This document shows positions 11,301 to 24,900 of a DNA stretch of 64,000 nucleotides, piece by piece; position 1 is the first letter of the stretch; each line of letters starts with the position of its first letter. This DNA is from Rhyzopertha dominica. Its lineage: Eukaryota; Arthropoda; Insecta; Coleoptera; Bostrichidae. The DNA is taken from contig QCXZ01000064.1 of NCBI GenBank assembly GCA_025024175.1, positions 24,610,286 through 24,674,285 of the forward strand, in the 5' to 3' direction. Made by a program: the position numbers and the translations under genes. The notes beneath the pieces are model-generated. The model searched no databases. It saw nothing but the letters and a program-made list of their open reading frames with translations, and was not told where the DNA came from.

Positions 11301-13770
11301 GTTTAAGATGCCTCCGACAATCGTGAGTCCCGCCGATTGTGAAGTACGGGCTGTTATACGATTTCTTAGTGCTAAAGGCGTAAAACCGATCGATATTCAT
11401 CGTGAGATCTGTGAAGTTTACGGACACAACATTATGAGTGATGGAATGGTAAGGAAATGGGTGAGAGCTTTTAAAGATGGCCGCACAAATGTGCATGATG
11501 AAGAACGGAGTGGGCGTCCTTCGGTCGTTAATGAAGATTTGGTGCAGAAAGTGAACGAAAAGGTAAGAGAAAACAGACGCTTTACAATTTCATCATTGTG
11601 CGACTGCTTTCCTCAATATTCTCGTAGTGTTTTGTACCGCATTGTGACCGAGAATTTGAATTACCAGAAATTATGTTCACGTTGGGTTCCGAAAATGTTG
11701 ACGGATTTGCACAAAACCCAATGTTTAGGCAGTCATTGACTTTCCTTGAGCGGTACCACGATGAAGGTGAAGATTTTTTAGACCAAATTGTTACTGGTGA
11801 CGAAACATGGGTGGCCTACGTCACACCAGAATCAAAACAACAAGACATGGAATAGCGACATTTATCATCACCCAAAAAAGTGAAGTTTAAGCAAACAATT
11901 TCTAACCGGAAAATCATGTGCACAGTTTTTTAGGACAGAAAAGGAGTATTGCTAGTGGAGTTTCTGCCTCGTAATGAGACAATCAATGCAGCGTCTTATT
12001 GTAAGACATTGAACAATCAGCGTCGTGCAATCCAGAACAAAAGACGTGGCAAGTTGAGTAAGGGTATCCTTTTACTGCATGACAATGCCCGTCCACATGT
12101 GGCTAATCGGACCAAAGATCTCATCAAATCTTTTAAATGGGAAACTCTAGATCATCCTCCATACAGCCCTGATCTGGCGCCCAGCGACTACCATTTGTTC
12201 CTGCACTTGAAGAAACACCTGGGTGGTCAGCGTCTTCAAGATGATAACGAAGTCGAAACATTTGTGATACAGTGGTTAACAAGTCAAGCGGCAGAATTTT
12301 ATTAGGAGGGTATTCAAAAACTGGTGCCACGTTATGACAAGCGCCTCAATATTCACAGAAATTATGTAGAAAAGTAGATTAAGGTAAAGGCTTTCATGTA
12401 AGATAAAATTATTGAGATATCTTTGCACGTCTTTTTTTAATTCCAAAACGGTACTTACTTAAAAAACATGCCTCGTAAATACCTATGTGGGCAACTAATT
12501 TTTTTCAGGACAACCCAGTCTCTGAACTGACGGTTGCTGGACAGTAATTCTCAAATTTGATGAAATAATGGTCTTGGGTTAAGAATTATATGTTGGTAGT
12601 GCAAAAATTTAGACAAAAAGCAACTGGTTCCAACAATGAAATATTTGGTAGCCAGACAATGTTTAAAAGTTTGGTGCAGTCATTTTACCTTAAGCTATTG
12701 CAGAAATAAATCACAGAAACGTGCAATTGCATTTATAAAGCCTTAAAGGATAAATACCTATTTGCATATCCATCTCCAAATATTAAAAAAAGCAATAAGC
12801 AATGTAAAATGAACAAAATACATCATGTTCTATGTGTGGGCAAGGTAATTATTGGATACTGTTGTCTCTTTTAGACAAACACTGTGTTTACATTCTTTTC
12901 CAAAACAATCTGTTTTAACTACAAAAAACATTAAAACAGTTCATGTTTCTCACTTTACAATGCATTGAAAGCTTCACAACTGCGGACATATGAACCATTT
13001 TCACTTCTTTTTCTACTTTTAAACGTGTAAACTGATGAATCCCAAACAAACTGCCAGGAGACAGTGAATCAGCAACCCTATTTTTTGGCTGCTAGCCCTA
13101 GATATAATTCAGTCAAACAAATGCCACAGGTAGTCAATAAAAAGTAAAAAATACCTACCTTATGTGTAAATGGAAAGAAGAGTAACCGCAACTTAGTCAT
13201 TACATATCTTGTATCAACAGCAAAGTAGTATTTTAACTTTGACACGGGCACAAATTTATCAATTTCCTGTTTAACCATCGCTTTTCCTGTGTTTGCCAGT
13301 TGTTGTCCATATTGATATGCCATATCCTGAACAATTGGTTGCCCAAACACATTCCCTATTGGTGCTTGAGGTCCAGTTGGCACATTAGAATAGGGTACAT
13401 TAGGATTAAAACCATATGTACCCGTAGGTTTTGGTGTAGCTGGATATGCTTGCTGTTCAAAATTTTGAGGTACATATTCTGAAAATTCAGTTGTCAACAG
13501 ATATCAATGCCATCTCCATATTGAACGTACCATTTGGTGGCGCGTATGGTGCATTCATTTGTGGTGAAACGGTTGGCGCTGGAACAAATTGGTTTGGTGC
13601 TGGCGACTGGTTATAGGCATTGTAAGAATATCCCATGGCATTTACATCACTAACACGTTTAACTTTCCTTGGTCCAGCTGCAATTCAAAGCATTTTAAAG
13701 TCCTGTATAATTTAAATTAATTCATCATAAACGTACGTGGACGCGATCCAGCATTTGCGTTAAAATTCAT
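8354..13770 (-). CDS. YIF1: YIF1 family ER-Golgi trafficking membrane protein
   Basis: YIF1 proteins are multipass Golgi/ER membrane proteins that pair with YIPF5/Yip1 and work in ER-to-Golgi transport. Minus-strand exons: 13737-13770, 13531-13677, 13159-13478 and 8354-8926, closing in frame to 357 aa (human paralogues about 290-315). The N-terminal third is a Pro/Asn/Gln-rich cytosolic tail with [12 protein letters not shown]. Exon 3 carries [19 protein letters not shown] and LLFFPFTHK. Exon 4 (from residue 168) opens with [20 protein letters not shown] and [20 protein letters not shown], the family signature, followed by about five hydrophobic segments ending in [11 protein letters not shown] near the C-terminus. 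Intron 2 is only 52 bp; intron 3 is 4.2 kb and full of repeats. One N (8906) leaves a residue as Asp or Glu. Confidence 0.92.
10496..10632. repeat. Small interspersed TIR repeat, copy 1
   Basis: The core (10503-10611, 109 bp) has inverted ends: GTCTATGCTGTGCTGTCTAC on the left, matched by an imperfect inverse copy on the right. A second copy of the same length lies in the opposite orientation at 57696-57804, and similarity continues a few bases beyond the core on both sides. This is a non-coding MITE-like family sitting in YIF1 intron 3. Confidence 0.65.
10651..10770. repeat. Near-perfect 120-bp hairpin
   Basis: The left arm 10651-10707 and right arm 10714-10770 are reverse complements over 57 bp with a single mismatch. 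They are separated by a 6-bp loop (TAGGTG). It lies in YIF1 intron 3. The arms start TAAGAATTTAGGATGGCAAT. It has no coding potential. It is either a fold-back MITE or a source of hairpin RNA; I see no clear target duplication. Confidence 0.85.
11146..12475 (+). mobile_element. mariner-family transposon, complete ends but dead
   Basis: Terminal inverted repeats of about 32 bp (CGAGGCATGTTTTTTAAGTA... on the left, exact inverse on the right) are each flanked by TA, the target duplication of Tc1/mariner elements. The length is 1330 bp, typical for mariner. It encloses one broken transposase gene. It sits in YIF1 intron 3 in the orientation opposite to the host gene. Confidence 0.93.
11308..12377 (+). 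pseudogene. mariner transposase, inactivated
   Basis: The reading starts at an ATG at 11308. The N-terminal helix-turn-helix part includes [20 protein letters not shown] and the linker [11 protein letters not shown]. The catalytic motifs follow: [16 protein letters not shown] and [16 protein letters not shown], as in D,D34D mariner transposases. At about 356 codons it is the usual size. It is broken by one frameshift at about 11715-11740 and by in-frame stops at 11853, 11931 and 12303. The protein could not be made. Confidence 0.92.
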
Positions 13771-16700
13771 TGTGGAATATTAAAATATAGTTTCAATAGT
13801 ACACTCTCACTCCGTGTATACAAGCCATCCAAAACAGTGGTACACGTCATTTACGTCGAGTCGGCATGCCCTGTTTTATGTGTCTACGGTCAAGAAACCG
13901 CAATATTATAAAATCATACATCAATAACAACGTCGTTTCTTAATAAATAGCTTACCTACGAGTTTCAATGAAATGAAGAAAATGTTCTGGTGCGAACAGG
14001 ACAACGAATTTGTGCTGATCATTTGACAACTGACATCTGTTAATGAAATCTGAACTACTTCGGAGTAGTATTAACTACCCACGGTTGTAAAACAAAGTCC
14101 CTAGATACCAGAATGCTCGCCATTTTCACTCCAAAAAGAGCCGGAAGTTTGAATGTGGTAGAACAGGGATATCTTTATATTCATTTTCAAACATGCGCTT
14201 TAGGAGAAACATCGACCTCTCTTTTAATAATTTAAAACTCTTGCAATTTTCGTTCTTCTTTCACCAATGAATTTGAAACTAGCTGTAGCCCAGAATTTTT
14301 TACATGTTAAGTGTCAAGATCACAGTTTGGTATTTTGGCATATGTAAATATGAAAGTAGAAAGTACTTATTCCAGTGCCAATATGGAATATCCTTATAAA
14401 TGATACAGTAATGCAAGTAAGTCTGTTGCTTAATATTCAGTCATGAACATTAGAATTTCATGGAAGTCCATATGTGCCTGCATACCTTTTGGTTTATTTT
14501 GTAGCAGCCTAATACAAGTAAAAGCTATTACTGTGTACAATTTCACTACCAAGTGCCGGAATCCGAAGAGAAACAGTATTTGGTGATGTATCAATAAATG
14601 TTTATCCCAATTTCAAGATTAAATATTACCTAATTATATTTATAATGGTAATGTTTGTTTTTTAAGATAATATGTATTCTAATATAAAACATCTTATCTT
14701 ACATTATGGACGCTCAAAGCATTCACCCTTGAATGTTTGTTTATAGTATTGCTATCGTTTACCTGTAGTCTTTATAACAACTGTACACTCTCTGTATAAC
14801 ACAATTGTAGGTCTCTCCGTTATGTATCTGGTCCTCAAGCAACTTATTCATTTTATAGGCCCTTGAGAAGAAATAAATAATTTCAAAAGCATGGTACCTT
14901 AATTAGCACTCCACGGCTGCTAACACCTTAATTAATATATTAATTTAACTATTAAATGGATTGTATTATTATTATATATCGTTATACAAATCGTTAACCA
15001 ACAAAATGGTTACCAGTATTAGATGTGTTTAGTCTACTCACATCAAACACGGTGTATGAGAGAATGCCTAGTTTTAGCACACACATACATTTTTATCTTT
15101 TTTAAACTGGAGGGGTATCCACAAATATTTAAAACATTTACATTTAAGTTAAATAAAGGAAACCAAACACTTGTAATACATTAAATATAAGGGCCTGGCA
15201 ATTAAATTTATTTACTATCACATAACAACGCAAACACTGTGAAATCACTGATGAGCATAAAAATACAAAATAGTGGAGCAATAAATTGTGGTACTCTATA
15301 AATCTAGAGACTTTCAAGAGTTGAAGCGATGAGCACTCAATGACGAAGATAAAGTAACACCCATTGTTGTTCCCATTAAATTAAAACGGATGTGCAGTAC
15401 TAAGGCACGCTAAATGAGTGATTTTTATTAATCTTACGACACAGCATAGGATTTATTTATCTATGGACGCTACAACGCTATGGAGAAAAGTGAGATAAAG
15501 GCGCAAATTCAAATTTTTAATGGACAGTAAAATTATGAAATAAAAGTGATGCAAAAAGCTTAACAAAATGAAGAATGTATGCTACCACATCAAAAGTGCC
15601 ACTTATATTTGTCTATATCTAACAACAAAAAGTTTAAACACGTTAGCTTGACTTCTAAGTAATGTATTTGCTTCTGTTTAGTCGTTATACAAGCAAATCT
15701 GACTATACCATAATTAAGACCTTTGTTGGCACACAAACTGCAAATAAGATCTTGTAGTTCTAGTGCAAAGACAAAAACCTAATCTACCTATCACAGACTA
15801 ATTAATGTACCAGTAGTACTTGTTAAACGTGTAACAATAGTAAACCCAAAAATCAAAGGTGCAGCCGCTCAATATTCTGTATCAGATTGCACAAATATAA
15901 CTCTGAGAGCAACAAATTCTTACTAACTATAATTCAGATTACATATGTTAAGGTACAGTTTTTGAAAAGTGATTTTATTTCAGCATTGTCTACTTGTTAA
16001 ATAAATAAGTTTTACCAAATTAACCATGGTATGAGACTATTTTGTTTATTAGTTGTATATTACATCTGATTCTTAATACTTTATTTACAGTGAGAACAAA
16101 GAAAACGTTTGTACTAACAGTCAAAAGAAGACAAGGCCACATTTTAGGAACTAATACTCTGTGACAAATGTGATGATAATGGTAACAAAATAATTTTTGT
16201 TATGTTTTAACTGTATAATACAGTTACGAACCTGAAATCATCTATTAAAATTGTTGAGATACAATTTAAAAAAATGAGGTGAAGAGGAAACAAAATTGTA
16301 TTTACATGTTTATTCCATACAGGTGCCACATACTTAGATGAAGCATTTCACAACACAATTCAATTCTGATACAGCAGAGTTCCGGTAATTCGTGCTCCAA
16401 TAATCCTGCCAAGGGCAGCGGTCTACAAGTTTATCCACAAGAACCAAACTATTGCTCTTTTATGGTTAGAGCTAGGAAACACCAATGAATAAATAAATAA
16501 AAATAGTCATACAAAGAAATTCTAGTCAGCCAAAAAATTTATTGTTCCGTAAGCATGCTGCTAGTTTGGATAATGTCAAAGTTACATTTTTCTAACAAGT
16601 AAGCACAAATTGAACTTGCAAAATTATAAATGACCACAATAGTTTATGTAATGTTAAATGTTTGTTAGTTACCTTTGTAAAGTAAAATAACATTTAAATG

Positions 16701-16814
16701 ATTGCAATTTAGCAAAGAGAAGGAAGAGGATTCTACTTCCATAATCAACGAAATGCTTGCAGTTTGGTAAAATTTTACCTTATTGTTCGGACCAGAACAT
16801 ACCTGTACAAAGTA

Positions 16815-16847
<33 letters not shown>

Positions 16848-16940
16848 ACAACATAGAATTTGGGCACTAATCCAAGAGTAGCACATACACAGTATTAAAT
16901 TTTTTGTTTTCTAGGAAATATTAACGTGAGTAACAGTTTA
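13771..16940. other. YIF1 upstream region and FAM50 3' flank
   Basis: No gene is supported in these 3.2 kb. The first 300 bp upstream of the YIF1 ATG is the likely YIF1 promoter. The rest is AT-rich with no repeat I can name except the TA microsatellite at 16819-16845. Confidence 0.4.
16819..16845. repeat. (TA)n microsatellite
   Basis: An uninterrupted run of about 13 TA units. Confidence 0.9.
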
Positions 16941-18204
16941 TTACTTTTTTATTTTATCTGATACAGTGTACTTATCATAAGTCTTTGTTGGATCATAAGG
17001 TTCCCAACGGCTGGCAGGAAATATGTGTTTATTTCTTTCATACCAACTCCTCATCAGTACTTTCCCTGCATGTGATTCCTCTTTTTCGACGGAAGCATCA
17101 CTAACCAAACGTACATCATCATGAACATCAAATTGAAAAAGGGGTCCACTTTTACCTCTTGCCTAAAAACAATTGTTTGAAATTTTTCAACCGACATTCA
17201 AACAAGTTGTTTACCTTTGTTACAATAAAGTCATAAAATGTGTAGTGATGTGGAAGAATGAGATCTTCTTTAACATACATAATCTGATCAGCTGTAACTG
17301 TTTTCAACTCGGAGAACTCTCGTCGCAGAACTTCCAAAACCTTTTGCAAAAACTGGTATACTGAGTTTCCTATTAAATGATTTCATTACCAACAAGTACA
17401 ATTTTATATCGGTCATTATAATAAATACCTTTCTTAACTCTAACTGTACGTCTATGACCTGATCCATCCCAGTAGCTGAAAGTAATATCGATCTCCTCCT
17501 CTTTCAGTTTTTCCTGCTGTTTCACCCACTCTTGTCTCAGCTCTTCTCTTAAACGATTTTCTTCTTCTTCACGTTCTCGATCAGGTAAAAAACTTGTGTC
17601 CACGTTAGGATCTTTTCTTATTTTCTTAGTTACTTTAAGGTCACACTCATTTTGTCGTTTCCAACTTTTTGTGTCTTTTTTAATTGGTTCTTCTTCATCG
17701 TCACATTCGTCTTCTTCCAAAGTAAAAGACAATGCTTGTATCTAAAATATATACTATTTTTTTTTATACATTTACTGTCCACTACTAATATCCAATCGAG
17801 CTAACCTGCTTCTTTTGTTTATTTTTTTCAGCTTGCTTTGCTTCTAACTCCCTTTGTCTTTCTCGTTCCTTTTCTGCTTGCTTTTGTGCTAATTTTTTCT
17901 CTCTTTCTCTAACAATGTTTTCTTGTTTGGCTTTCATTTCATCCAAAGTAACGAGACCGATTGTAGAGCTCTGAAAATTATACCTTACTTTAGCACGTTA
18001 TAAATTAGCTTACAACATCCATACCTTAAGCTGTTGTTCCACTGCATCATAGTGTACTGCAAATTTGTTTTCTATGTTGTTTAATTTGAGATCTTCTTCA
18101 ATTTTTTTCTTGCGTATCTCATTATCTTGAAGCTGCTGTTCACGCTTCTTCATCAACTGCATAGCACGACCAGCTTCGCTGGCAGCTCCTTTGTAATGAG
18201 CCAT
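16941..18204 (-). CDS. FAM50: FAM50/XAP5 nuclear protein
   Basis: FAM50A/B (XAP5) are nuclear proteins linked in vertebrates to spliceosome function. Minus-strand exons: 18025-18204, 17806-17970, 17429-17741, 17215-17369 and 16941-17162, joined in phase to 344 aa (human FAM50A 339). The start [20 protein letters not shown] is the conserved family N-terminus. Residues about 70-115 are a long Lys/Glu/Gln coiled coil. Exon 3 has a short acidic run ([10 protein letters not shown]) and [20 protein letters not shown]. Exons 4-5 carry [33 protein letters not shown] and [20 protein letters not shown], the XAP5 signature. All introns are GT-AG and mostly 50-120 bp. It is divergent from PACS, with 721 bp between start codons. 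Confidence 0.95.
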
Positions 18205-18925
18205 TGCAGATTTATAGATTCTTAATTGCTAACGTGGAATAAAATTTTATATACAATGGAATGATACAGAGAGCAGAGTATTTTGCAGTAAAATAATCTA
18301 CAATTGGACAATTGCTAATAACGACAAAATGTTAAAAACAACAAATTACACTAGAAAACAGATTCACTTCCAAACACAGATTGAACTATTGAAGTTTACA
18401 GCTTGTTTACAGAAATACACTGCGACACTGCAAGTGCACTGCGAGCGTGAACACAATAGCACAAAAAAGGTTGAAAGTGTGTAATGACAAGTGACTAGTA
18501 GTTGAAGTTTGAGGTGACAGGAGACAGGTAGTATTGACGTATGACAGTTTTAGCGCTGTTGCCAGGCTCTCTAGTTGTTGCGCAGTTTTGTTAAAAGCCT
18601 GTAAAGCCCTTTTTCGCCCCACTGCACATAGGCGTGAAAGTTTGTTGTGCTTTCATTCTCGCACAATAGAGTTTATGGGATTTGTGCTATCTCCCCTCTC
18701 ATTCGTACGCCAACCATCTACAAGGCATTAGTGACAGAAATTCCTGTAACAGAATGTTGACAGAGATCCGGTCTCTGTTGTGTCGCGGTTACTATCAGAA
18801 GATGCGTAAATACACACTGATAATTTAGATATTTGCATTGAAAAATGCACTGTGCTCCCGTTTTTACTATATTATCCTCAAATTCGAATATGTGAGTGCG
18901 CTTCCGTGAAAAAATAAACTGTATA
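18205..18925. promoter_or_regulatory. Divergent FAM50/PACS intergenic region
   Basis: 721 bp separate the FAM50 and PACS start codons on opposite strands. The right half (about 18540-18720) is richer in GC and CpG than its surroundings. No TATA box stands out. A shared, bidirectional promoter is inferred from the arrangement only. Confidence 0.5.
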
Positions 18926-21900
18926 ATGAGTGAAAAGGTGAGCAGAACAATGAGTGGGGCGGGTGCCTTAGCCCCTTCAAAACCAGTGCCTATGAAGCTC
19001 TTTGCGACCTGGGAAGTAGACAGGACACCTTCAAATTGCATTCCCAGGTATGTTTCACTCATGCACTGGTTTGGCACATCTAACAAAGGGCTGTTTAAGG
19101 CTGTGTTCCCTCACACTGTCACGGCTGGTTGTTCTGAAACCTCTGGGTTCTGATCTAGCTTCCATATCGATAGCAGTTAAGATGCAATCGAGTAAACGCA
19201 CCCTGCGGTCCAATGAACTCTTGCTGCCTCCAAACGGGCTTTTGGACACTCCGCTGGAACTTACTTTCAGTCTTCAGTATCCGCACTTTCTCAAGCGAGA
19301 TGGTAACAAATTGCATGTTCTGTTGCAACGTCGTAAACGTTACAAGCAACGTACCATGCTTGGATTTAAAACTTTGGCCGAAGGTATCATCAGGATGGAT
19401 CAGGCAAGTTATTTTTTATGTATTCATGAGTCAGAATGAATCATTATAGTTCTACTATATTTTTATTATTTTTAGTAAAGTTTATTTTCACAGGCCTTAG
19501 ATATTTTGGCAAGATATCACAGCTCTGCAATTATTTACCTTCCGAGATAATTTAAGATAGTGCTGTGGTAAAAATACCATTAGTCAGTCATTATCTATCT
19601 GAGAAATAAACATTAATGTTTGTTTAGGCTGTTTGGCTTAAACTATACCGATAAACGAAGGAAGCTGTAGCACATGGAACATATCACAGAGGGGGTTAAT
19701 AATACGTCGAGATTATATAGATTTTATAATGGTACTTATCCAGCAGATAATCAGTGTGTCAGATATTTTAACATAAGTTTAAATGATTTATAATCACTGA
19801 AAATTTATTAGATAAGACAACTCTAATACAGATTCAGGATGAAGTTTGTTATGGAGACATGGATTTTTTATCATTTAACATGACAACTAGGTATTTAGGA
19901 AAAAAACAGGCCATGCTTGCAATTTTGGAAGATGGAATCACGTCTGACATTATTAGAAGATATTAAAACCAAAGATTCACCTTCTTAACAATGTACTTTA
20001 TATACAGAATGGCAAGCTCATGTAAACTATTTATTAAACAAACATCTTATGATTGCACAAGAATTCTTACCAGCTTACTTTTTAAAGTGAGATAAAGTTG
20101 ATATTATAAATATGTCTAATACTGTACAACATCCTTGGAGCTTGATGGCAAGCAACAGACAAGTGATAACTTTTTTATTCTTAGCTTTTAAGATTTAGAA
20201 ACAACTTTTATTACCTAAATTACAACATAGTATATGAAACAATATATACATAGAATAACTTACTTTGTTAAATTTATTTTGAAATACCATGAGCAGTTGG
20301 TTATATCTTATAAAGGGATTTTTAGTAAATGTGGACAGCTCTTTGCATCTTGTAGATCACACATAATTAACTACTTTTTAGCAAAACTTATCTTCTACAA
20401 CACCGTTAGTTCGCTTTAATTTTTAAAATTATCTTAATCTATTTGGTCCAATTGTTTATTGAATTATTTTCGTGTTAAGTTTGTTTTATCACTATTTTTA
20501 ACTGGTAAATCTATTTTCATTTTGCAATCGAATTTAGGTGACTCAACTTTTCATAAAGCTAGGGTTCATTACTAAAATGTGATAAGATAAATGGCTTTCA
20601 ATAAAAATTGGTTAAAGGTTTAAGTTAGTATAAAATGTATAAAATTCTTTATTAGTTTTGTTGTCTCTTGATGGGCTAAATATCCTGTCCAGAATTTGTT
20701 ATAAAAGATAANTATATCAAAAAGTAGGATTAGTTGCATTTATTGTGCACAAAAGATTTTATTACCTATGTTCAGCAGGATATGCCATGTAATAATATTG
20801 TGCACATTTAGTCTTACGCCTCATATTGAGCTAGAAAGTTCCAATAAAATACTTTTTACAGTTGCCATGTATATAATATATATAAAAAAATAACATAAAT
20901 AATGCCAAAAGCATTTTTTTATTATTAATAGGAATACATAAAAACAGACACTATCAATTTTTCTTAGTAAAATTACCTGGCTAAAACAAGTAAAATTCTT
21001 CATGGATATAATTATTATTAATTACAAAATTATTTTTGCACTTGATCTTAAAACCTATCTTGTAACCTATGTAATTGTCAAAATATTCTTTAGCAATGAC
21101 AAATTATCATTCACCTTACTGTAGATAGTCAATCAGTGTTTTGAAGTAGGCACTTCAGTTTAATTATAATTAGTTTAATGCACTTTATATCTTTACACTT
21201 TTTTATATGAGTTACTTCATGTTTCATTAAATGACACTGGGTTTTAAGAGATTTAGTGAATATACTTGTAGTTAAATTAAAAATTGTAATAAGTTTAGGT
21301 TCATTTGTATAATCTTTTAGTGAACTTTTATCTTCAAGTACCTATATATTTGATTTTAAGCAATTCAGGGCAGTTAATTTGTGTATTCATTTACATTTTC
21401 ATTAAAAACTTCCTTTGCTGTATAGCATTTTCAAATACTACCTATTAATATTTATATCTGCAATAGCTTCTTGCTATACATATTAATGATATCAAGGCAA
21501 TTTACAATCTACACTGTAACACTAAATGTAAACACAAAGGAATTTATTCTCATACAAAAGCTTAACATTATGTATAACCTCGTCGTCATAACCTTTTTGC
21601 ATATCCTAGAATTTTTAAGTGTGACACAATTACATTTTTTCAAACCATAATATCAGGTTGATACACGTTAATGTCATCTTCATTTTTCGGTGTAAGAGCA
21701 TTCAATCTAGGTTGTTGATGCAGATATTTTATATTTTGAACAAACAGCTTGCAAGATTTATGTCGTAAGCAAGATACATTCTAAGAATCCGTGAATAGTA
21801 AAACATTCATTATTCAGCAAGTTACAGATCATATGAAGTGCATTGTATAAGCATCAGAAATATGGAATTTTGAGTTAAAAATGAATAGCATAACTTCTGG

Positions 21901-24900
21901 ACTGATTCACAATACACAGAAATGTATCAGTAATTTAGAGATAACTTGAAATATTCATCATGTGCGAATATAGGTCAGATGTCAGTTCATAATTTTAGAT
22001 CAGAATATTTAATAAAAAGAAATTATGCTAAACTTAATACTGCATCCGTTAACATTCCAATTGCAAAAAAATACGATTTTTAAGAGTACGCTTCGTTCAT
22101 ATAGAGGCGTAAAACTTAAACTGATAAACCCCTGTTTCTTTCTTAAATTGCGTCTTTATCGAACCGCGTTCTAAATGCGGGCGGTGGAAATGGTTTATGA
22201 ATGAAATTATTAGGTTGTCATAGTATCGGTCGTGTTGAACGCAATTACATTTATTTTTGGCGAAATGAGCTTTATAAAACTTCCTACAATTCGATGCGTA
22301 TTTATAGAAATATTTTTGTTCGGCGGAAATATCCCCGTAATGGCAATTTTATATGTATTGATTAATCAGTTTCCATCCATTATACCGTTTGGCTGCACCA
22401 TCTTTTGATATTTGCAGATAGGTCAATCGTACGTAACTGTTGATTCATGACAGTAAAAGCATAGTTTTCGAACGTATATGTGTAATAGATACCATTATTA
22501 CTTCTAGCCCGCTTACAAAGGACCGTGACGTATTAACTGCGTAATTATTATTTAGTCGGAATGCTGCATGTATCATGTATTGAATCCTCTTTGGGTGTTT
22601 AAAATTGAATACAATTCAATAATGTAACATTTTTATATCACGTATATGGAAACGTTCATCGTTATACATATTCATGTCGCTAACTACAAATCGTTACTTT
22701 GCCGCGGTGCTTTTTTTTTAATTTCGTGCCACGCTTTACCTACCTTGGTGTAATAAAACTGCTATTTTCACGTAATTGTTTTCAAACTATTTTGCAATAA
22801 AGGGAAATTAAAATAATGTATTGCCCGTGAAATACAATTATACAACAGGTCGTAATAGGCCTTCTGTAGTTATCATATATCGCAGTATTCGTGATTATTT
22901 CGATGCACAAAATCGTCCATCAAAAAGAAACATTTACAATATAGTTCCCAAGTTCTTGACTACAAAGTCTGCCCAAGACCAAGATCAGTTTATATGGCGC
23001 TTTGTTTCGCTGTAGGAGTCATTGGACCATACTTTTTGAGAATGAAGACGGTCAAGTCATACAGCAGCAGAAACAGGGAGAATTCTCTCAAAAAAAAACT
23101 GATACAAAAATTGCCGTCCTAAATAATGTGGTCTGTCACTGTTAGATTATTGTTCTGGGTTTGCGTTAAAAGTGAAGCAAATTCTTAATGAAACACACCA
23201 CTTACTTTCAGTTTTTCTCTTATACATTCGTTTGTTTTATTTAGTCTTAGTTTGCAATTGTAATTTATGTAAATTCAAACTATACATGTTGGTTATTCAT
23301 TCGAAAATCTGCATTGCCGTCTGATGAGCTGAAAGAATATCGAAACCCGTGGGTAACAGTATCCGACAGAATAATTAAGTCAAACGTCACCTATTTGACA
23401 TTTCGTCTTTCTCCAACTCTTAATTATTTACTATGTAACTTGGTCCGCCCCTTTTTAGCACAATACAGAGAAAGATAGATTATGAATGGTTTACCACTAC
23501 TTTTGAACTTCTACCTATCATACTCTTTGTTTTGTATGTTCATGGGGACGTCCCGCATATTAAAATTGGATAGTTTTGATTCATACACGTTAAAGCCAGC
23601 ATCTGCTTTTACATCGATTTTTCTCGTAATTAGCAGACATTGAAAAAATGTAGGTATGCATTTTAAACATCTCTTAAAGCCGCCCCAGAAGTAAGGCAAA
23701 TAATGTAACCACACGCGTGCGCTGTTGCCGGTCTTACCACTATTTAAGCCAGTATTATTTCTGCGCGGACAAAAACAAAAGAACACCAACGTAAGACACG
23801 TTTACGCAAAAACAACAAAAACGCTAGACACTAACACTAGACGACAGTTTTTCTGTCTTGACTCATGAGAAGCACATAAAAACACAAAGAAAGCGCTAGT
23901 GTGAACTAGCAATCTGCAAAGAATACCCTAAAATGCGAGCTCCTACCGCCAATTTGCCAACGCCGCGTATCAACAAGCTTGCACAATGGCCGCTATTGGT
24001 CCTTATTTGCTTACATCATATTTAAACCACGAAGGACCACATTATTGTAGATCACTTGCGCGGCGCCATATCATAGCGTTTAAAATTAGGTTTCAAAATC
24101 AACACCTTCGCGATTTTTTTGCGGGATGGGGGGTGCCAAACAAGTATAGTGGTTTATTATCATGTAGATTTAAAATATAAAATAAACAAGAAACGCAGGA
24201 CGATTCCAGTGAGGCGCAGAAAATAATATTGTGACAGTTGACGCCTTAACCTCATTTTTAACATACCTATTGGACTCTTTAGATAACGAAATTCATATTA
24301 ATTTCATTTGATAGTATTTCAGTACCGTTTATATGGGGCACTGGTACACAATTTTCATGTGGTTTATCTCGAATTGTCACGAATTTTCGATATCACTGGA
24401 TTGAGCCTATTTAAAACCTTAAAACCATGACTTAGAACCCCTAGACTTTTACTTACGTGGGGATATGTGTGAAGTCCATCTGTCTCCAGTAAATGACCAT
24501 GCAAAGTTGCAAAACGGCCTACAAAAAAAGGAATTGAAATATCTCTTCAAATGCAGGGACAGCATATATAGAACATTTATTACAATCTAATTTCTTTATT
24601 TTAAAGATTGTTTTTAATATTGTTGCAGTTTTTCAGTTTATTAAATTTATTGCAGAGTGTTGAAACGTATGCTGTTAGTTCTGAAACGTAATCAGCTGTC
24701 TTCAATTTTGTCTTGTTCTTTGGTAATAAATGAGGAATGTCATGCATTAAATGTGTGGCAAGTTCTCTCTAAAAGTTTGTAACATTCATCATGAATATAA
24801 GGCAAATCAAGAATATCAGCTTTGTAAATTTTTCCATTTTGTAATCAGTCTATTAATTTGCCACTACCAGCTGGTGAAAGATAAAAAACACACAATGCAT

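Noticed and set aside
13479..13530. Reading YIF1 exon 2 straight through to 13478 without an intron
   Set aside because: The frame hits a stop; removing the 52-bp GT-AG segment restores phase and the downstream family sequence.
18718..19349. Minus-strand ORFs overlapping PACS exons 1-2
   Set aside because: They are shadows of the conserved PACS coding exons on the plus strand and show no family resemblance.
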